Shown: piece after piece, positions 17,191 to 24,749 of the stretch | Layout of the letters: the number at the start of each line of letters is the position of its first letter | Position numbering within the stretch: position 1 is the first letter of the stretch | The notes under the pieces: model-generated | The model's input: only the letters and a program-made list of their open reading frames with translations | Databases searched by the model: none | Told to the model about the DNA's origin: nothing | Source: Paracoccus everestensis | GTDB lineage: Bacteria; Pseudomonadota; Alphaproteobacteria; Rhodobacterales; Rhodobacteraceae | Reading direction: 5' to 3' | DNA: 64,000 nt | NCBI RefSeq assembly: GCF_021491915.1 | Contig: NZ_CP090836.1 | Span: 1,536,501 to 1,600,500, forward strand | Made by a program: the position numbers and the translations under genes

Positions 17191-17655
17191 ATGACCGACC
17201 TGGAACCCGTCCTTCCCGCGATGCCCGGCCAGCGTCTTGCACGCGGCGTGGGTCGCCTGCTGCGCAGCATGGATCATGCCGTGCTGACGGAATTCACGCC
17301 TAGCCGGGGGTTGCGGGTCGATGTGATCAGCATGGGGCCAAAGGGCGAGTTCTGGATCGTCGAATGCAAAAGCTGCCGGGCCGATTTCATGGGCGACCGC
17401 AAGTGGCAGGGTTACCTCGAATGGTGCGACCGCTATTTCTGGGCAGTCGATTGCGACTTTCCCTCAGAATTGCTTCCCGCCGACACCGGCCTGATCTGCG
17501 CCGATGCCTATGGTGCCGAAATCCAGCGGATGGCGCCCGAAACGCGGCTGGCCGGCGCGCGGCGCAGCAAGGTCATGCGTGATTTCGCCCGTGCATCCGC
17601 CCTGCGCCTGCAAGGGCTGACCGACCCCGATGCGTTCACCGCCGGGGCTTTTTAG
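17191..17655 (+). CDS. mmcB: MmcB-family DNA repair protein
   Basis: Member of the MmcB-like family, named for a Caulobacter gene of the SOS/mitomycin C response and thought to be a PD-(D/E)xK-type nuclease. The 154-residue protein has the core D-x(n)-E-x-K pattern in LRVDVISMG followed by FWIVECKS, then a KWQGYLEWCDRYFWAVD stretch typical of the family. The ATG at 17191 gives the usual family length; the frame also has an earlier ATG at 17113. Its 3' end overlaps by 20 bp the convergent DUF6324 gene. Confidence 0.85.
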   Translation: MTDLEPVLPAMPGQRLARGVGRLLRSMDHAVLTEFTPSRGLRVDVISMGPKGEFWIVECKSCRADFMGDRKWQGYLEWCDRYFWAVDCDFPSELLPADTGLICADAYGAEIQRMAPETRLAGARRSKVMRDFARASALRLQGLTDPDAFTAGAF

Positions 17656-17854
17656 GCTTTCCGCTGGTTTTCCCCATGTCGTTTGCCGCTTCGGCCGCAG
17701 CAAGCAGTTCCTCGGCTATTTCTGCCGCTTCCTCGGGGTCGAAATCCAGAGGCAGGTCGATCCCTTCGCCTTGCAGGTAAATCCGCACCATGCCCTGATC
17801 CGTGGGGCCGATCTGCAGATTGGCCGCGATGTCGCTTTGGCTGTTGATGCCCAT
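17636..17854 (-). CDS. DUF6324 family protein
   Basis: A 72-residue acidic cytoplasmic protein (MGINSQSDIAANLQIGPTDQ, then MVRIYLQGEGIDLPLDFDPEEAAEIAEELLAAA with a basic tail) that I recognise as the DUF6324 family of Rhodobacterales. Function unknown. The ATG at 17854 follows AAGGAAGGATCAC. It is convergent with, and overlaps, mmcB. The helix after the DFDPEEA stretch is Ala/Glu-rich. Confidence 0.75.
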   Translation of the reverse strand: MGINSQSDIAANLQIGPTDQGMVRIYLQGEGIDLPLDFDPEEAAEIAEELLAAAEAANDMGKTSGKPKKPRR

Positions 17855-17915
17855 GATTGTGATCCTTCCTTGATGGCTTTCTGTAGCCTGCATGAAATTT
17901 CCCGGCAAGACAGGC

Positions 17916-17944
17916 TTGCAACCACGCGTGCTGGGGTTTACAGA
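17916..17944 (+). promoter_or_regulatory. Sigma-70-like promoter of the tRNA-His gene
   Basis: TTGCAA, a 17-bp spacer, then TACAGA lie so that transcription would start a few bases before the tRNA. Spacing and hexamers fit a housekeeping promoter. Confidence 0.5.
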
Positions 17945-17954
17945 ACGCATCCAT

Positions 17955-18031
17955 GCCGCCTTAGCTCAGTTGGTTAGAGCGCTAGATTGTGGATCTAGAG
18001 GTCGCCCGTTCGAACCGGGCAGGCGGTACCA
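17955..18031 (+). tRNA. tRNA-His (GTG anticodon)
   Basis: Cloverleaf folds with the anticodon stem CTAGA/TCTAG around loop TTGTGGA (anticodon GTG, His), T-arm CCCGTTCGAACCGGG, D-loop with AGCTCAGTTGGTTAGAGC, and an encoded CCA. The acceptor stem is GCCGCCT paired with AGGCGGT (first pair G-U), the discriminator is A73 and position -1 is T. There is therefore no encoded G-1. This matches the unusual alphaproteobacterial tRNA-His form. Confidence 0.97.
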
Positions 18032-18072
18032 TCCCCCCAAGCCTTTGCCTTTCAATTATTCTTCTGGTCTGC

Positions 18073-18098
18073 GGAACAATGGTCTTGGTCCGTGTGTT
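18073..18098 (+). promoter_or_regulatory. ECF-like promoter candidate before the DUF883 gene
   Basis: GGAAC, 17 nt, then TGTT lies 40 nt before the start codon. It is close to the GGAAC-N16/17-CGTT element used by alphaproteobacterial stress ECF sigma factors. The last element differs in one base, so this is suggestive only. Confidence 0.3.
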
Positions 18099-18137
18099 TA
18101 AGCCTTGATGGTGACAATCACACCGGAGGATATTCCC

Positions 18138-18572
18138 ATGGCTGAACACAACCCTACTGCAAACGACATGAAGAAAGACGCCACCGCTGCTGGGCAGCAG
18201 GCGAAGAAGGACCTGAATGAAGGCGCCAAGAAGATCGGCGACGACATTCGCGATACCGCCAGCAACCTGTCAAACAACGCGGGTGCCGAGAATCTCAAGG
18301 ACCGCGGGGCCAATCTGGCACAGAAAGCCACGGAAACCGCGCAGGAATATGCCGACCGGATGCGCGACATGGGCGGCGAATATGCCGGCCGCGCCAAGGC
18401 CGAGGCTGAACGGTTGTATCAGACCAGCCAGCAGAAGGCATCCGAAGTCGCCCACTATGCCGAGGAACGGTATGACGAGGTGTCCGAAATGGTCCGCCGC
18501 AACCCGGCGCAGGCCTTGGGCATCGCCGCCGGTATCGGCTTCCTGGTCGGCCTGATCCTGGCCCGTCGCTGA
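18138..18572 (+). CDS. DUF883 (ElaB/YqjD-like) membrane-anchored protein
   Basis: A 144-residue protein with a long, charged helical/coiled-coil region rich in Ala, Lys and Glu, followed by the DUF883 C-terminal pattern VRRNPAQALGIAAGIGFLVGLILARR, a single C-tail membrane anchor. E. coli relatives YqjD and ElaB sit in the inner membrane, appear in stationary phase and bind ribosomes through the N-terminus. The ATG at 18138 is preceded by GGAGG. The next gene starts 9 nt after its stop and is also a helical membrane protein, so the two form an operon. Confidence 0.85.
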   Translation: MAEHNPTANDMKKDATAAGQQAKKDLNEGAKKIGDDIRDTASNLSNNAGAENLKDRGANLAQKATETAQEYADRMRDMGGEYAGRAKAEAERLYQTSQQKASEVAHYAEERYDEVSEMVRRNPAQALGIAAGIGFLVGLILARR

Positions 18573-18581
18573 GGTTTCACC

Positions 18582-19241
18582 ATGTTCGACTATGCGCAGC
18601 GTCTTCAACTCGCACTCAAGGACACGGCGCGTCGGTCGGCCATGAAGGCAGCGGCTGGGATCGTCCTGGCCGTCGCCGCAGGCTTTCTTGTCGCCGCCTT
18701 GTGGTCCTTCTTGGCGCATAACCTAGGCTGGGGTCCGGCCTTGGCGTCGCTGGTCGTGGCTGGGCTGTTCATTCTGGCGGGGCTGATCCTGTTCGGAATG
18801 TCCAAGGCCACCCACCATGAGATGCCCACGACAGATGATTTGAAGAAGGAAGTCGAGGCCCGGGTCAGCCTGGCAAGGGACGCGGCTATCGAGAAGGCAA
18901 GGGCCGAAGCCGAACGGGTCGTCGACATGGCGGGGAACAAGGTTTCGTCTTTGATGGACGAGGCCAGCTACAAGGTGACGAAGCTGGCCGACGATACGGA
19001 ACGCCGTGTCTTCGGGGTGGCCCGCAATGCCGCACAAGCCGTGGGCTTTACCCAAACGAACATGGATACCGTAAGGTCCAAGGTCGAAGGCGCGACGGAT
19101 ACCCTGTCACGCGCCAATAGCAGCAATGCTGGTAGCATGGCAAAGCTGTTGGGGGCCTTCGCAATCGGGGTCACATTGGCGGCCAAGTTGCGAGAGCGCG
19201 AAGACGAGGATGATTACGAATATCAGGACGATATCCTGTAA
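18582..19241 (+). CDS. Phage-holin-like (Actino_Holin-X type) membrane protein
   Basis: A 219-residue protein with two TM helices (about residues 23-45 and 55-77), a basic N-terminus, a long amphipathic Ala/Glu/Lys-rich segment (about 85-160), and a third hydrophobic stretch near 185-203 before an acidic tail (EREDEDDYEYQDD). The N-terminal two-helix part resembles the 'putative Actinobacterial Holin-X' family. That name is by similarity only; lysis activity is not implied. It is co-oriented and tightly spaced with the DUF883 gene, suggesting a joint envelope stress role. Confidence 0.75.
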   Translation: MFDYAQRLQLALKDTARRSAMKAAAGIVLAVAAGFLVAALWSFLAHNLGWGPALASLVVAGLFILAGLILFGMSKATHHEMPTTDDLKKEVEARVSLARDAAIEKARAEAERVVDMAGNKVSSLMDEASYKVTKLADDTERRVFGVARNAAQAVGFTQTNMDTVRSKVEGATDTLSRANSSNAGSMAKLLGAFAIGVTLAAKLREREDEDDYEYQDDIL

Positions 19242-19247
19242 AGAAGC

Positions 19248-19267
19248 GGGCCGCCCTAGGGCGGCCC
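19248..19267. terminator. Bidirectional terminator between the holin-like gene and grxD
   Basis: A perfect 20-bp dyad (GGGCCGCCCT/AGGGCGGCCC) followed by ATTTTA sits between the convergent genes. Confidence 0.75.
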
Positions 19268-19292
19268 ATTTTATGTTAAATCTCCTGACTGA

Positions 19293-19655
19293 TCAGGCAT
19301 TCGCCTCGCGGATTTTCTCGGCAGCGGCCTTGTCATAGGATACACCTTTCTGGTCGAACAACTGGTCCAACTCACCCGACAGGGTCATTTCCGTCACAAT
19401 GTCGCAGCCCCCGACGAATTCGCCCTTGACGTAAAGCTGCGGAATGGTCGGCCAATCCGAAAAATCCTTGATGCCTTGGCGAACGTCATCGTCAGCCAGA
19501 ACGTTCACGTCTCGATAATCGACGCCCATATAGTTGAGTACGCCAGCAACCCGGCTGGAAAATCCGCATTGCGGCATTTCCTTGGTGCCTTTCATGAACA
19601 ATACGACATCCGCATTGTCCACCAATCCTTGTATCTTGTCAGTTACTTCGGTCAT
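19293..19655 (-). CDS. grxD: Monothiol glutaredoxin Grx4 (CGFS type)
   Basis: Monothiol glutaredoxin that binds and transfers [2Fe-2S] clusters with glutathione and partners with BolA proteins. The 120-residue protein has the CGFS active site ([15 protein letters not shown]), the TVP-like loop ([20 protein letters not shown]) and the ADVVLFMKG strand. The ATG at 19655 is chosen because AGGA lies 8 nt upstream; an ATG nine bases earlier has no ribosome site. It lies 44 nt after bolA in the same direction, consistent with the known Grx4-BolA partnership. Confidence 0.95.
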   Translation of the reverse strand: MTEVTDKIQGLVDNADVVLFMKGTKEMPQCGFSSRVAGVLNYMGVDYRDVNVLADDDVRQGIKDFSDWPTIPQLYVKGEFVGGCDIVTEMTLSGELDQLFDQKGVSYDKAAAEKIREANA

Positions 19656-19699
19656 GTCTTTCATCCTGTGTCTGATGGTCTGGCCAAGGGGCAGGGGCC

Positions 19700-19942
19700 T
19701 CAGTCAGGCGCTTTGGTGGTCAATGCCAAGGCATGAAGGGCGCCCGATTTTCCCGCCATCTTGTCTTGCAATGCTGCATAGACGGCACGCTGCTGTTGAA
19801 CGCGGTTCTGGCCCCGAAAGCTTTCGTCGATGACCTCGGCGGCGTAATGGTTGCCGTCGCCCGCAAGGTCGGTGATCGTGATCTGTGCTTGCGGAAAGGC
19901 CGCACGGATGAGGGCCTCGATGTCATGCGCTTCCATGGCCAT
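19700..19942 (-). CDS. BolA/IbaG family protein
   Basis: BolA-like protein of 80 residues that forms [2Fe-2S]-bridged heterodimers with CGFS glutaredoxins. The family fold is indicated by the N-terminal helix ([17 protein letters not shown]), [17 protein letters not shown] and the [16 protein letters not shown](6)-HALAL end, with the ligand His present. It resembles IbaG (YrbA) in size more than the longer BolA. AGAAGGA precedes the ATG. It is upstream of grxD, probably in one transcript. Confidence 0.9.
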   Translation of the reverse strand: MAMEAHDIEALIRAAFPQAQITITDLAGDGNHYAAEVIDESFRGQNRVQQQRAVYAALQDKMAGKSGALHALALTTKAPD

Positions 19943-20010
19943 GGGATTGTCCTTCTGCCTTTGCCTATATGATGTAAGGGAAGGCTAAAGCACCCGCAAG
20001 GCCAACGGGA

Positions 20011-20035
20011 AACGGCCGCGACAAGCGCGGCCGTT
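20011..20035 (-). terminator. Hairpin after the small lipoprotein gene
   Basis: A perfect 10-bp stem AACGGCCGCG/CGCGGCCGTT with a 5-nt loop lies 18 nt past the stop of the lipoprotein gene. It also separates that gene from bolA. Confidence 0.6.
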
Positions 20036-20053
20036 GAGGCAGTGATGGCAAGA

Positions 20054-20221
20054 TCAGTTGGCGGTTGCCGCCCCTACAGTTCCGCCAACGACCGCGCCTG
20101 CAGGCCCGGCAATAACCGCCCCGCCCAGGCCTCCGGTCGCCGCGCGTTCCGTCGCCGTATTTCCGCAGGCCGCCAGCATGAAAACGATGCTGCCGCAAAG
20201 AGTCGCTGTCATCAGTCGCAT
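20054..20221 (-). CDS. Small glycine-zipper lipoprotein
   Basis: A 55-residue protein with a lipoprotein signal (MRLMTATLCGSIVFMLAAC; lipobox LAAC) and a mature part containing a glycine-zipper-like run (GGLGGAVIAGPAGAVVGG). Such small envelope lipoproteins are common in Rhodobacterales; function unknown. The start is supported by AAGGA 7-8 nt upstream. An IS30 element begins about 70 bp upstream of the start, so the native promoter may have been displaced. Confidence 0.75.
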   Translation of the reverse strand: MRLMTATLCGSIVFMLAACGNTATERAATGGLGGAVIAGPAGAVVGGTVGAATAN

Positions 20222-20289
20222 CAGATTATCCTTTCTGCGCGCCCAATTGCGCTGCTGTTCGAGAAAGGTTTGGAAGGAATAAAAGTTCC

Positions 20290-21435
20290 GCAACAGGGGA
20301 GGAAATTGTGGACTCACGCCGAAGCGCAAATCGTTGTTTTTCTTCTACTCCAGTCTGTTTCTGAGAGTCATCAGGTTGCTTTCGAAGACCTCTGCGGGTG
20401 TCCGATAGCCCAGACATTTGCGAGGCGTGGAATTAAGGGGGTGGCAAATCGACCTCAAATATCGATTTGTCAGAGCCGTCGGTTCGGTCGAGCGGGGCAG
20501 GTGCTTTCTGAGCCTGCCATTCGTGTTCTCGACCGTTCCCTTTTGCCACGGTGCCTGCGCATCGCAGAACCAGGTGGCGGCACCGATCCCGTCCTTCAGT
20601 CGCCGCCAGGCAGAGAACTCGGTGCCACGATCAAAGGTGATTGACTGGCGTGCTTCGGCGGGCAAGGGGGCGAGCCCCGCGATCAGCGCTTCCATGATCG
20701 GCTCGGAGTGGCGATCCTCATTACGCATGATAACGGTAAACCGGCTGACCCGCTCGACCAGAGAGGTGACATTCACCTTGCCTTTTTCCTTGCGGAACAT
20801 CATCAGATCGCACTCCCAATGGCCGAACTCCTGACGCTCGGCAACAACCGGAGGCCGGTGACACAAGCTCTGGCTGTCCTGGATGTGACTACGCTGATGT
20901 CGTCGGTGGTTTCGCGGCCTGCGACGTCTGCGCTGCTCGGGCAGGTGGCGATAGAAGGCTTCCTCAAGGCCAAGCTTCGAGTAAGCAAAGCGGTAGATCG
21001 TTTCATGGCTGACGCAGATGCGGTGGTGCTCAAGCCGCATTCGGCCAGCAATCTGTTCCGGAGACCAACCCGCCTTGAGCGCATCCTCGACCGCTGCCTT
21101 CACCTCCGGGTCGGCGACCAGCTTTCGGTGAACCGCACGGCGGTGCTCGTACTTGTCCTGAGCAGTCACCGCATAGTAGCCGCTATACTGCGGGAGCTCG
21201 GCGTCCTGATACGTGTTCCGCTTCAGCTCCCGATAGATTGTCGAGGCTGGGCGCGAAAGGCGGTCTGCGATTTCCGGCACCGGCATCTTGCCTTCGCGCC
21301 ATTTGGCAATCTTCCGACGTTCTTCAAAACTCAGGTGCTGGTAGTGGGAAGCCATTCGTCAACCTCAATGAAAATACCTGTATTATCTTGACATTTGCAC
21401 TTCGTTTGTGAATCCACCCAGCTATAGGCTGTTGC
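20290..21435. mobile_element. IS30-family insertion sequence (first copy)
   Basis: About 1.15 kb around an intact IS30 transposase. Ends are inferred from imperfect inverted repeats. Reading inwards from the left, GCAACAG, 11 nt, then GTGGACTCAC; reading inwards from the right, GCAACAG, 11 nt, then GTGGATTCAC, followed on both sides by GAAG-GCAAAT-type sequence. Target duplication (2-3 bp in this family) could not be fixed. It lies in the 5' leader of the small lipoprotein gene. Confidence 0.75.
20345..21355 (-). CDS. IS30 family transposase
   Basis: DDE transposase of 336 residues. N-terminal HTH (LSFEERRKIAKWREGKMPVP followed by EIADRLSRPASTIYREL), middle domain GWSPEQIAGRMRLEH, and the rve-type catalytic core with Asp in FGHWECDLMMF, Asp in SITFDRGTEF and Glu in GTVENTNGRL. 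It ends with the family pattern NSTPRKCLGYRTPAEVF. The frame is full length and looks functional. Confidence 0.95.
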   Translation of the reverse strand: MASHYQHLSFEERRKIAKWREGKMPVPEIADRLSRPASTIYRELKRNTYQDAELPQYSGYYAVTAQDKYEHRRAVHRKLVADPEVKAAVEDALKAGWSPEQIAGRMRLEHHRICVSHETIYRFAYSKLGLEEAFYRHLPEQRRRRRPRNHRRHQRSHIQDSQSLCHRPPVVAERQEFGHWECDLMMFRKEKGKVNVTSLVERVSRFTVIMRNEDRHSEPIMEALIAGLAPLPAEARQSITFDRGTEFSAWRRLKDGIGAATWFCDAQAPWQKGTVENTNGRLRKHLPRSTEPTALTNRYLRSICHPLNSTPRKCLGYRTPAEVFESNLMTLRNRLE

Positions 21436-21498
21436 AACCATCGAGAAATGTCCTGTGCTCCGCCATTCAGAAGTGTCCTTCAATGGGGCGACGATGCC

Positions 21499-21549
21499 GG
21501 CAGCCGGGCAGGGCGGAGACATCCGCCATCGCAGCCCTGACCGGCTGCC
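21499..21549. repeat. Long hairpin, copy 1 (conserved 19-nt loop)
   Basis: Arms GGCAGCCGGGCAGGGC and GCCCTGACCGGCTGCC pair over 16 bp with one mismatch, around the loop GGAGACATCCGCCATCGCA. The loop is identical to that of copy 2 at 23175-23227, while the stems differ in sequence. It lies between the end of the first IS30 and the stop codon of the ISNCY transposase. Confidence 0.8.
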
Positions 21550-21685
21550 CAGCGACGAGACCGCGCGGGACAAAGCTACAATCAGGGCAGGTCTCTCATC
21601 GGAGTTCGGACGAACGACAGCACGTGACGCTGTCGCCAAAAGCAAACAGCCGCATCGGCGCCGGGGCGCAACCGGGCGCTTGTCG

Positions 21686-23062
21686 TCACTCCGCCGGCGG
21701 CGGAAGTGACGCGGCCTGGGCCTCTGCCGCGCGTCGTTCAGCGCGCTTGTCGAGCCAGCTCTTGCGCCCGGGGCTCTTCCGGCCGGTCGGTTCATAGCGG
21801 GTGCGCTGCGCACCGACGCGACGCAACTTCGGCGGGTTGTTTTCCTGCTGTTCCTTGATGAAGCGCAGCACCTCGCTCAGGCGCTTGTTCTCGGTGATGG
21901 CGGCATGGGTCACGCGTTGCTCCTTGTCGAACATCCTGTAGGGCAGGGAGATGCCATTCATCACCACCTCAACGGCTCCATCAGCGTATTCGTAGACATC
22001 GACATATTTGCCGGCCGCAGAAAGACTGAGATCATTGGGCTCAAGGATGATGCGCTGCTTCTCGTAGGACAGCGCCAGTTGTTGCGATACAAAGCGCTCA
22101 TCCCGGCGGCAGAGGATCTTGCGCAGAGGCTCCGGCTCCATGTTCAAGGGGCGATGCAGGTTGTCCGGCCGCCGGGGCGTGCGCGCGAAGCGCCGGTTGT
22201 GGGCTTCGATGAACCCCGGCAGAAAGGCATTGGCGGTCTCCATGTCGGAGATGCCGGCCAGCCGCAGTTCCTTCACAAGGCGGTCCTGCAGGGTGCGGTT
22301 GGCGCGCTCGACGCGGCCCTTTGCTTGCGAGGAGTTGGCGCACAGGATCTCGATGTTCAGCTCGTTCAAGGCCCGGCCGAACTGGGTCATTCCATGACCA
22401 GTCTTTGCACCTTGTTGCGCGACCCGGAACACGGTGTGCTTGTCCGAGTAAAAGGCGACCGGCCGGCCGTGGAGCGTCAGATACCGCTCCAAGGCTCCGA
22501 AATAGCTGAAGGTGCTCTCCGAACCAACAAACTCGAGATGCATCAGGGTGCTGGTGGCGTCATCGATGAACACCAGCAGGGTGCAGGCCGGACCGCGATC
22601 CTCAAACCAGCGATGGTCCGAGCCGTCGATCTGGATCAACTCGCCAAGGCACTCCCGGCGCAGGCGCGGTTGATGCAGGGCCCGGTTGTGCCGGCGAGAC
22701 GCCCAGAGCCCATCCGCGATCATCCATTTGCGCAAGGTCTCGTGCGAAATCCGAATGCTATGCAACTCTGCCAGCTTTTCGGCCGCCAACGTCGGGCCGA
22801 AGTCAGGAAATCGCTCTCGGACAAGGGTAAGGATTGCTTCGCGACGATCAGCCGGCGTGGCATTGTTGGGCGCACGGCCGCGTCCGCGATGCACCAGACC
22901 TGCGGCGCCCTTGGTGCCGAACCGGACCAGCAAGCGGTGCAGCTGACGACGGCTGAGGTTCAGCACCACCGCCGCCTCGGTGGCGGGCAGCCGCCCAGCC
23001 ACAACATCCCGCAAGACCGCCGCGCGGCTCAGATCTCGTTCGCTCATCATCACCCATCCCAT
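21686..23062 (-). CDS. ISNCY-family transposase
   Basis: DDE transposase of about 458 residues. An N-terminal HTH (VVLNLSRRQLHRLLVRFGTKG) is followed by an integrase-type core with Asp in LIQIDGSDHRWF, Asp in VAFYSDKHTVF and Glu in SQAKGRVERANRTLQ. The C-terminal part is basic. The start at 23062 is preceded by GGGAGG; a GTG-ATG-ATG cluster 9-15 nt later is an alternative. The frame opens further upstream but that stretch overlaps the proposed terminal repeat. It belongs to the heterogeneous ISNCY group (ISDol1/IS1202-like); the subgroup is uncertain. Confidence 0.85.
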   Translation of the reverse strand: MGWVMMSERDLSRAAVLRDVVAGRLPATEAAVVLNLSRRQLHRLLVRFGTKGAAGLVHRGRGRAPNNATPADRREAILTLVRERFPDFGPTLAAEKLAELHSIRISHETLRKWMIADGLWASRRHNRALHQPRLRRECLGELIQIDGSDHRWFEDRGPACTLLVFIDDATSTLMHLEFVGSESTFSYFGALERYLTLHGRPVAFYSDKHTVFRVAQQGAKTGHGMTQFGRALNELNIEILCANSSQAKGRVERANRTLQDRLVKELRLAGISDMETANAFLPGFIEAHNRRFARTPRRPDNLHRPLNMEPEPLRKILCRRDERFVSQQLALSYEKQRIILEPNDLSLSAAGKYVDVYEYADGAVEVVMNGISLPYRMFDKEQRVTHAAITENKRLSEVLRFIKEQQENNPPKLRRVGAQRTRYEPTGRKSPGRKSWLDKRAERRAAEAQAASLPPPAE

Positions 23063-23174
23063 GCCTGCCTCCCTGGAATCGCCAGGGGAGTGTGACATTC
23101 CTGAATTGCCAAGGTGAGACATTTTAGCTTTGCGGTGCGGATTCAAGTTGAAACGCGACACGAGCGTTGACGCA

Positions 23175-23227
23175 GCCTGACCCGGCCGGGCGGAGACATC
23201 CGCCATCGCAGCCCGGCCGGGTCAGGC
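23175..23227. repeat. Long hairpin, copy 2 (conserved 19-nt loop)
   Basis: Perfect 17-bp stem (GCCTGACCCGGCCGGGC pairing with GCCCGGCCGGGTCAGGC) around the loop GGAGACATCCGCCATCGCA, identical and in the same orientation as in copy 1. It lies between the right end of the ISNCY-type element and the left end of the second IS30. Confidence 0.85.
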
Positions 23228-23711
23228 GGGAAAGTGAATCAGCGATGCCGGCTTCAATTCCATAGCCAGCGTTCGGTCGGAGCCGACAGCACCCTGCCTA
23301 CGCAGTCGATCGCCCAGCACCGCGTCGATCCTGCACTCGAAGTGAACGGCAGTTCTGTCCCGCAAAGCGGATGCTACTGCAGGCCTGAGGCCCTTGCCAG
23401 TTCTTCGCGGAAGACCTCCGCGGGTGTCCTGTAGCCCAAACATTTGCGCGGCGTGGCGTTCATGCGCTGCGCGAGGCCCCCGAACTCCTTTGGGTCTATC
23501 GTCAGCAATATGGTGTCACGGGGAAGCCAGCGTCGGACGCGCCGGTTGGTGTTCTCGACCGTAGGCTTCTGCCAAGGTGCCTGCGGATCGCAAAACATGG
23601 GGGTAATCGCGCGTCGCGTTTCTCGGACCCTGTATCGTTGAACCGAGCCGCCGCCCGATATGATGAGAACGCCGGGCTGATGAACGACTCGGTCGCGCCA
23701 TTGGATGGAGA

Positions 23712-24749
23712 ATGACCATGGATCAGTATGTTGGACTTGATGTTTCTCTGAAGGACACAACGATCTCGATCCGCCAGGGCGGGCGGCGGATCTGGCGAGG
23801 GAAATGCCCCTCTGACCCCAAGGCCGTTGCCCAAACCATTCGCAAGCACGCTGCTCAGCCCCAAAAGGTCATCTTCGAGAGCGGCCCGCTGGCGACCTGG
23901 TTCTTTCACGCCTTGACGGAGGAAGGGCTGCCCGCGATCTGCATTGAGGCGCGCCACGCTCAAAAGATACTCAGCGAGACCCTCAACAAGACCGATGCGA
24001 ACGACGCGGATGGCTTGGCGCACTTGGCTGAGGCGGGCTTTTACAAGGCCGTGCGGGTCAAGTCGTTCGGAGCCATGCGGATCCGCACGCTCATTGCGGC
24101 GCGTGCTCAGCTCCTGAACATGACGACCCAGCTGACCAACCAGATCCGCGGCTTCATGAAAACCTTTGGGCTGATCGTTCCGAAGGGCACCGGGCGTGTT
24201 TTCGATTGCCATGTCCGAAAGCTGGTGGCAGACGACGGCCAGCTGGCGCAGATCATCTTGCCGCTGCTGGATGTCTGGCTCGAACTGCGCAAACGAGCCG
24301 CCCGTCTGAGTCAACATCTGCTTGCCACGGCCCGGCAAAGCTCGGCCATGAAGCTCCTTATGACAATACCCGGCATCGGTGCCATCACAGCAATCTCCTA
24401 TGTTGCCGCGGTCGAACATCCGGACAACTTCCGAAACTCCCGTGCCGTCGGTGCCTGGCTGGGCCTGACCACCCGCCGCTATCAATCCGGTGAAGTTGAT
24501 TATGACGGTCATATCTCGCGGCGAGGTGACCGCCGTCTGCGCGGCTTGCTCTACGAGGCGGCAACAGCACTGCTCACCAGAACCAGCAGTGAAACTGAGA
24601 ACCGGCTCAAGGCCTGGGGCCTACATCTGCGACAGCGGCTCGGCTTCAAGCGCGCTGCTGTAGCCGTGGCACGCAAGCTGGCCGTGATCATGCACACCAT
24701 GCTGAAGACGGGCGAGCGCTTCAACCCAATGGCTGGAAGCCCGGCATAA
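23712..24749 (+). CDS. IS110 family transposase (IS1111 group)
   Basis: A 345-residue transposase with an N-terminal RuvC-like DEDD domain (YVGLDVSLKDTTISI; VIFESGPL; NKTDANDADGLA) and a C-terminal Transposase_20 domain (LLMTIPGIGAITAISYVAAV; AVGAWLGLTTRRYQSGEV; ISRRGDRRLRGLLYEAA). Known background: IS110 enzymes are recombinases guided by a bridge RNA made from the element's non-coding end. The start at 23712 (or the ATG two codons later) follows GGATGGAGA. The frame is intact, so the element may be active. Confidence 0.93.
   Translation: MTMDQYVGLDVSLKDTTISIRQGGRRIWRGKCPSDPKAVAQTIRKHAAQPQKVIFESGPLATWFFHALTEEGLPAICIEARHAQKILSETLNKTDANDADGLAHLAEAGFYKAVRVKSFGAMRIRTLIAARAQLLNMTTQLTNQIRGFMKTFGLIVPKGTGRVFDCHVRKLVADDGQLAQIILPLLDVWLELRKRAARLSQHLLATARQSSAMKLLMTIPGIGAITAISYVAAVEHPDNFRNSRAVGAWLGLTTRRYQSGEVDYDGHISRRGDRRLRGLLYEAATALLTRTSSETENRLKAWGLHLRQRLGFKRAAVAVARKLAVIMHTMLKTGERFNPMAGSPA

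Larger units (their letters stand above)
21440..23130. mobile_element. ISNCY-type insertion sequence (approximate limits)
   Basis: Element carrying a 457-residue ISNCY-type transposase. The limits are inferred from an imperfect inverted pair: around 21445-21480 (on the minus strand GGACACTTCTGAATGGCG... CAGGACATTTC) and around 23088-23125 (TGTGACATTCCTGAATTGCC... GAGACATTTT). An alternative reading, with a 27-bp direct repeat as a long target duplication, would put the element at about 21539-23187. The sequence alone does not decide between them. Confidence 0.55.

Noticed and set aside
18582..19241. Prophage holin
   Set aside because: No lysin, phage structural gene or integrase nearby; the long helical region and the DUF883 partner fit a housekeeping envelope gene.
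21512..23214. 27-bp direct repeat (GGGCGGAGACATCCGCC... to GCAGCCC) as a long target duplication of the ISNCY element
   Set aside because: It cannot explain why each copy is flanked by its own complementary arms. It remains an alternative and is stated as such for the element limits.
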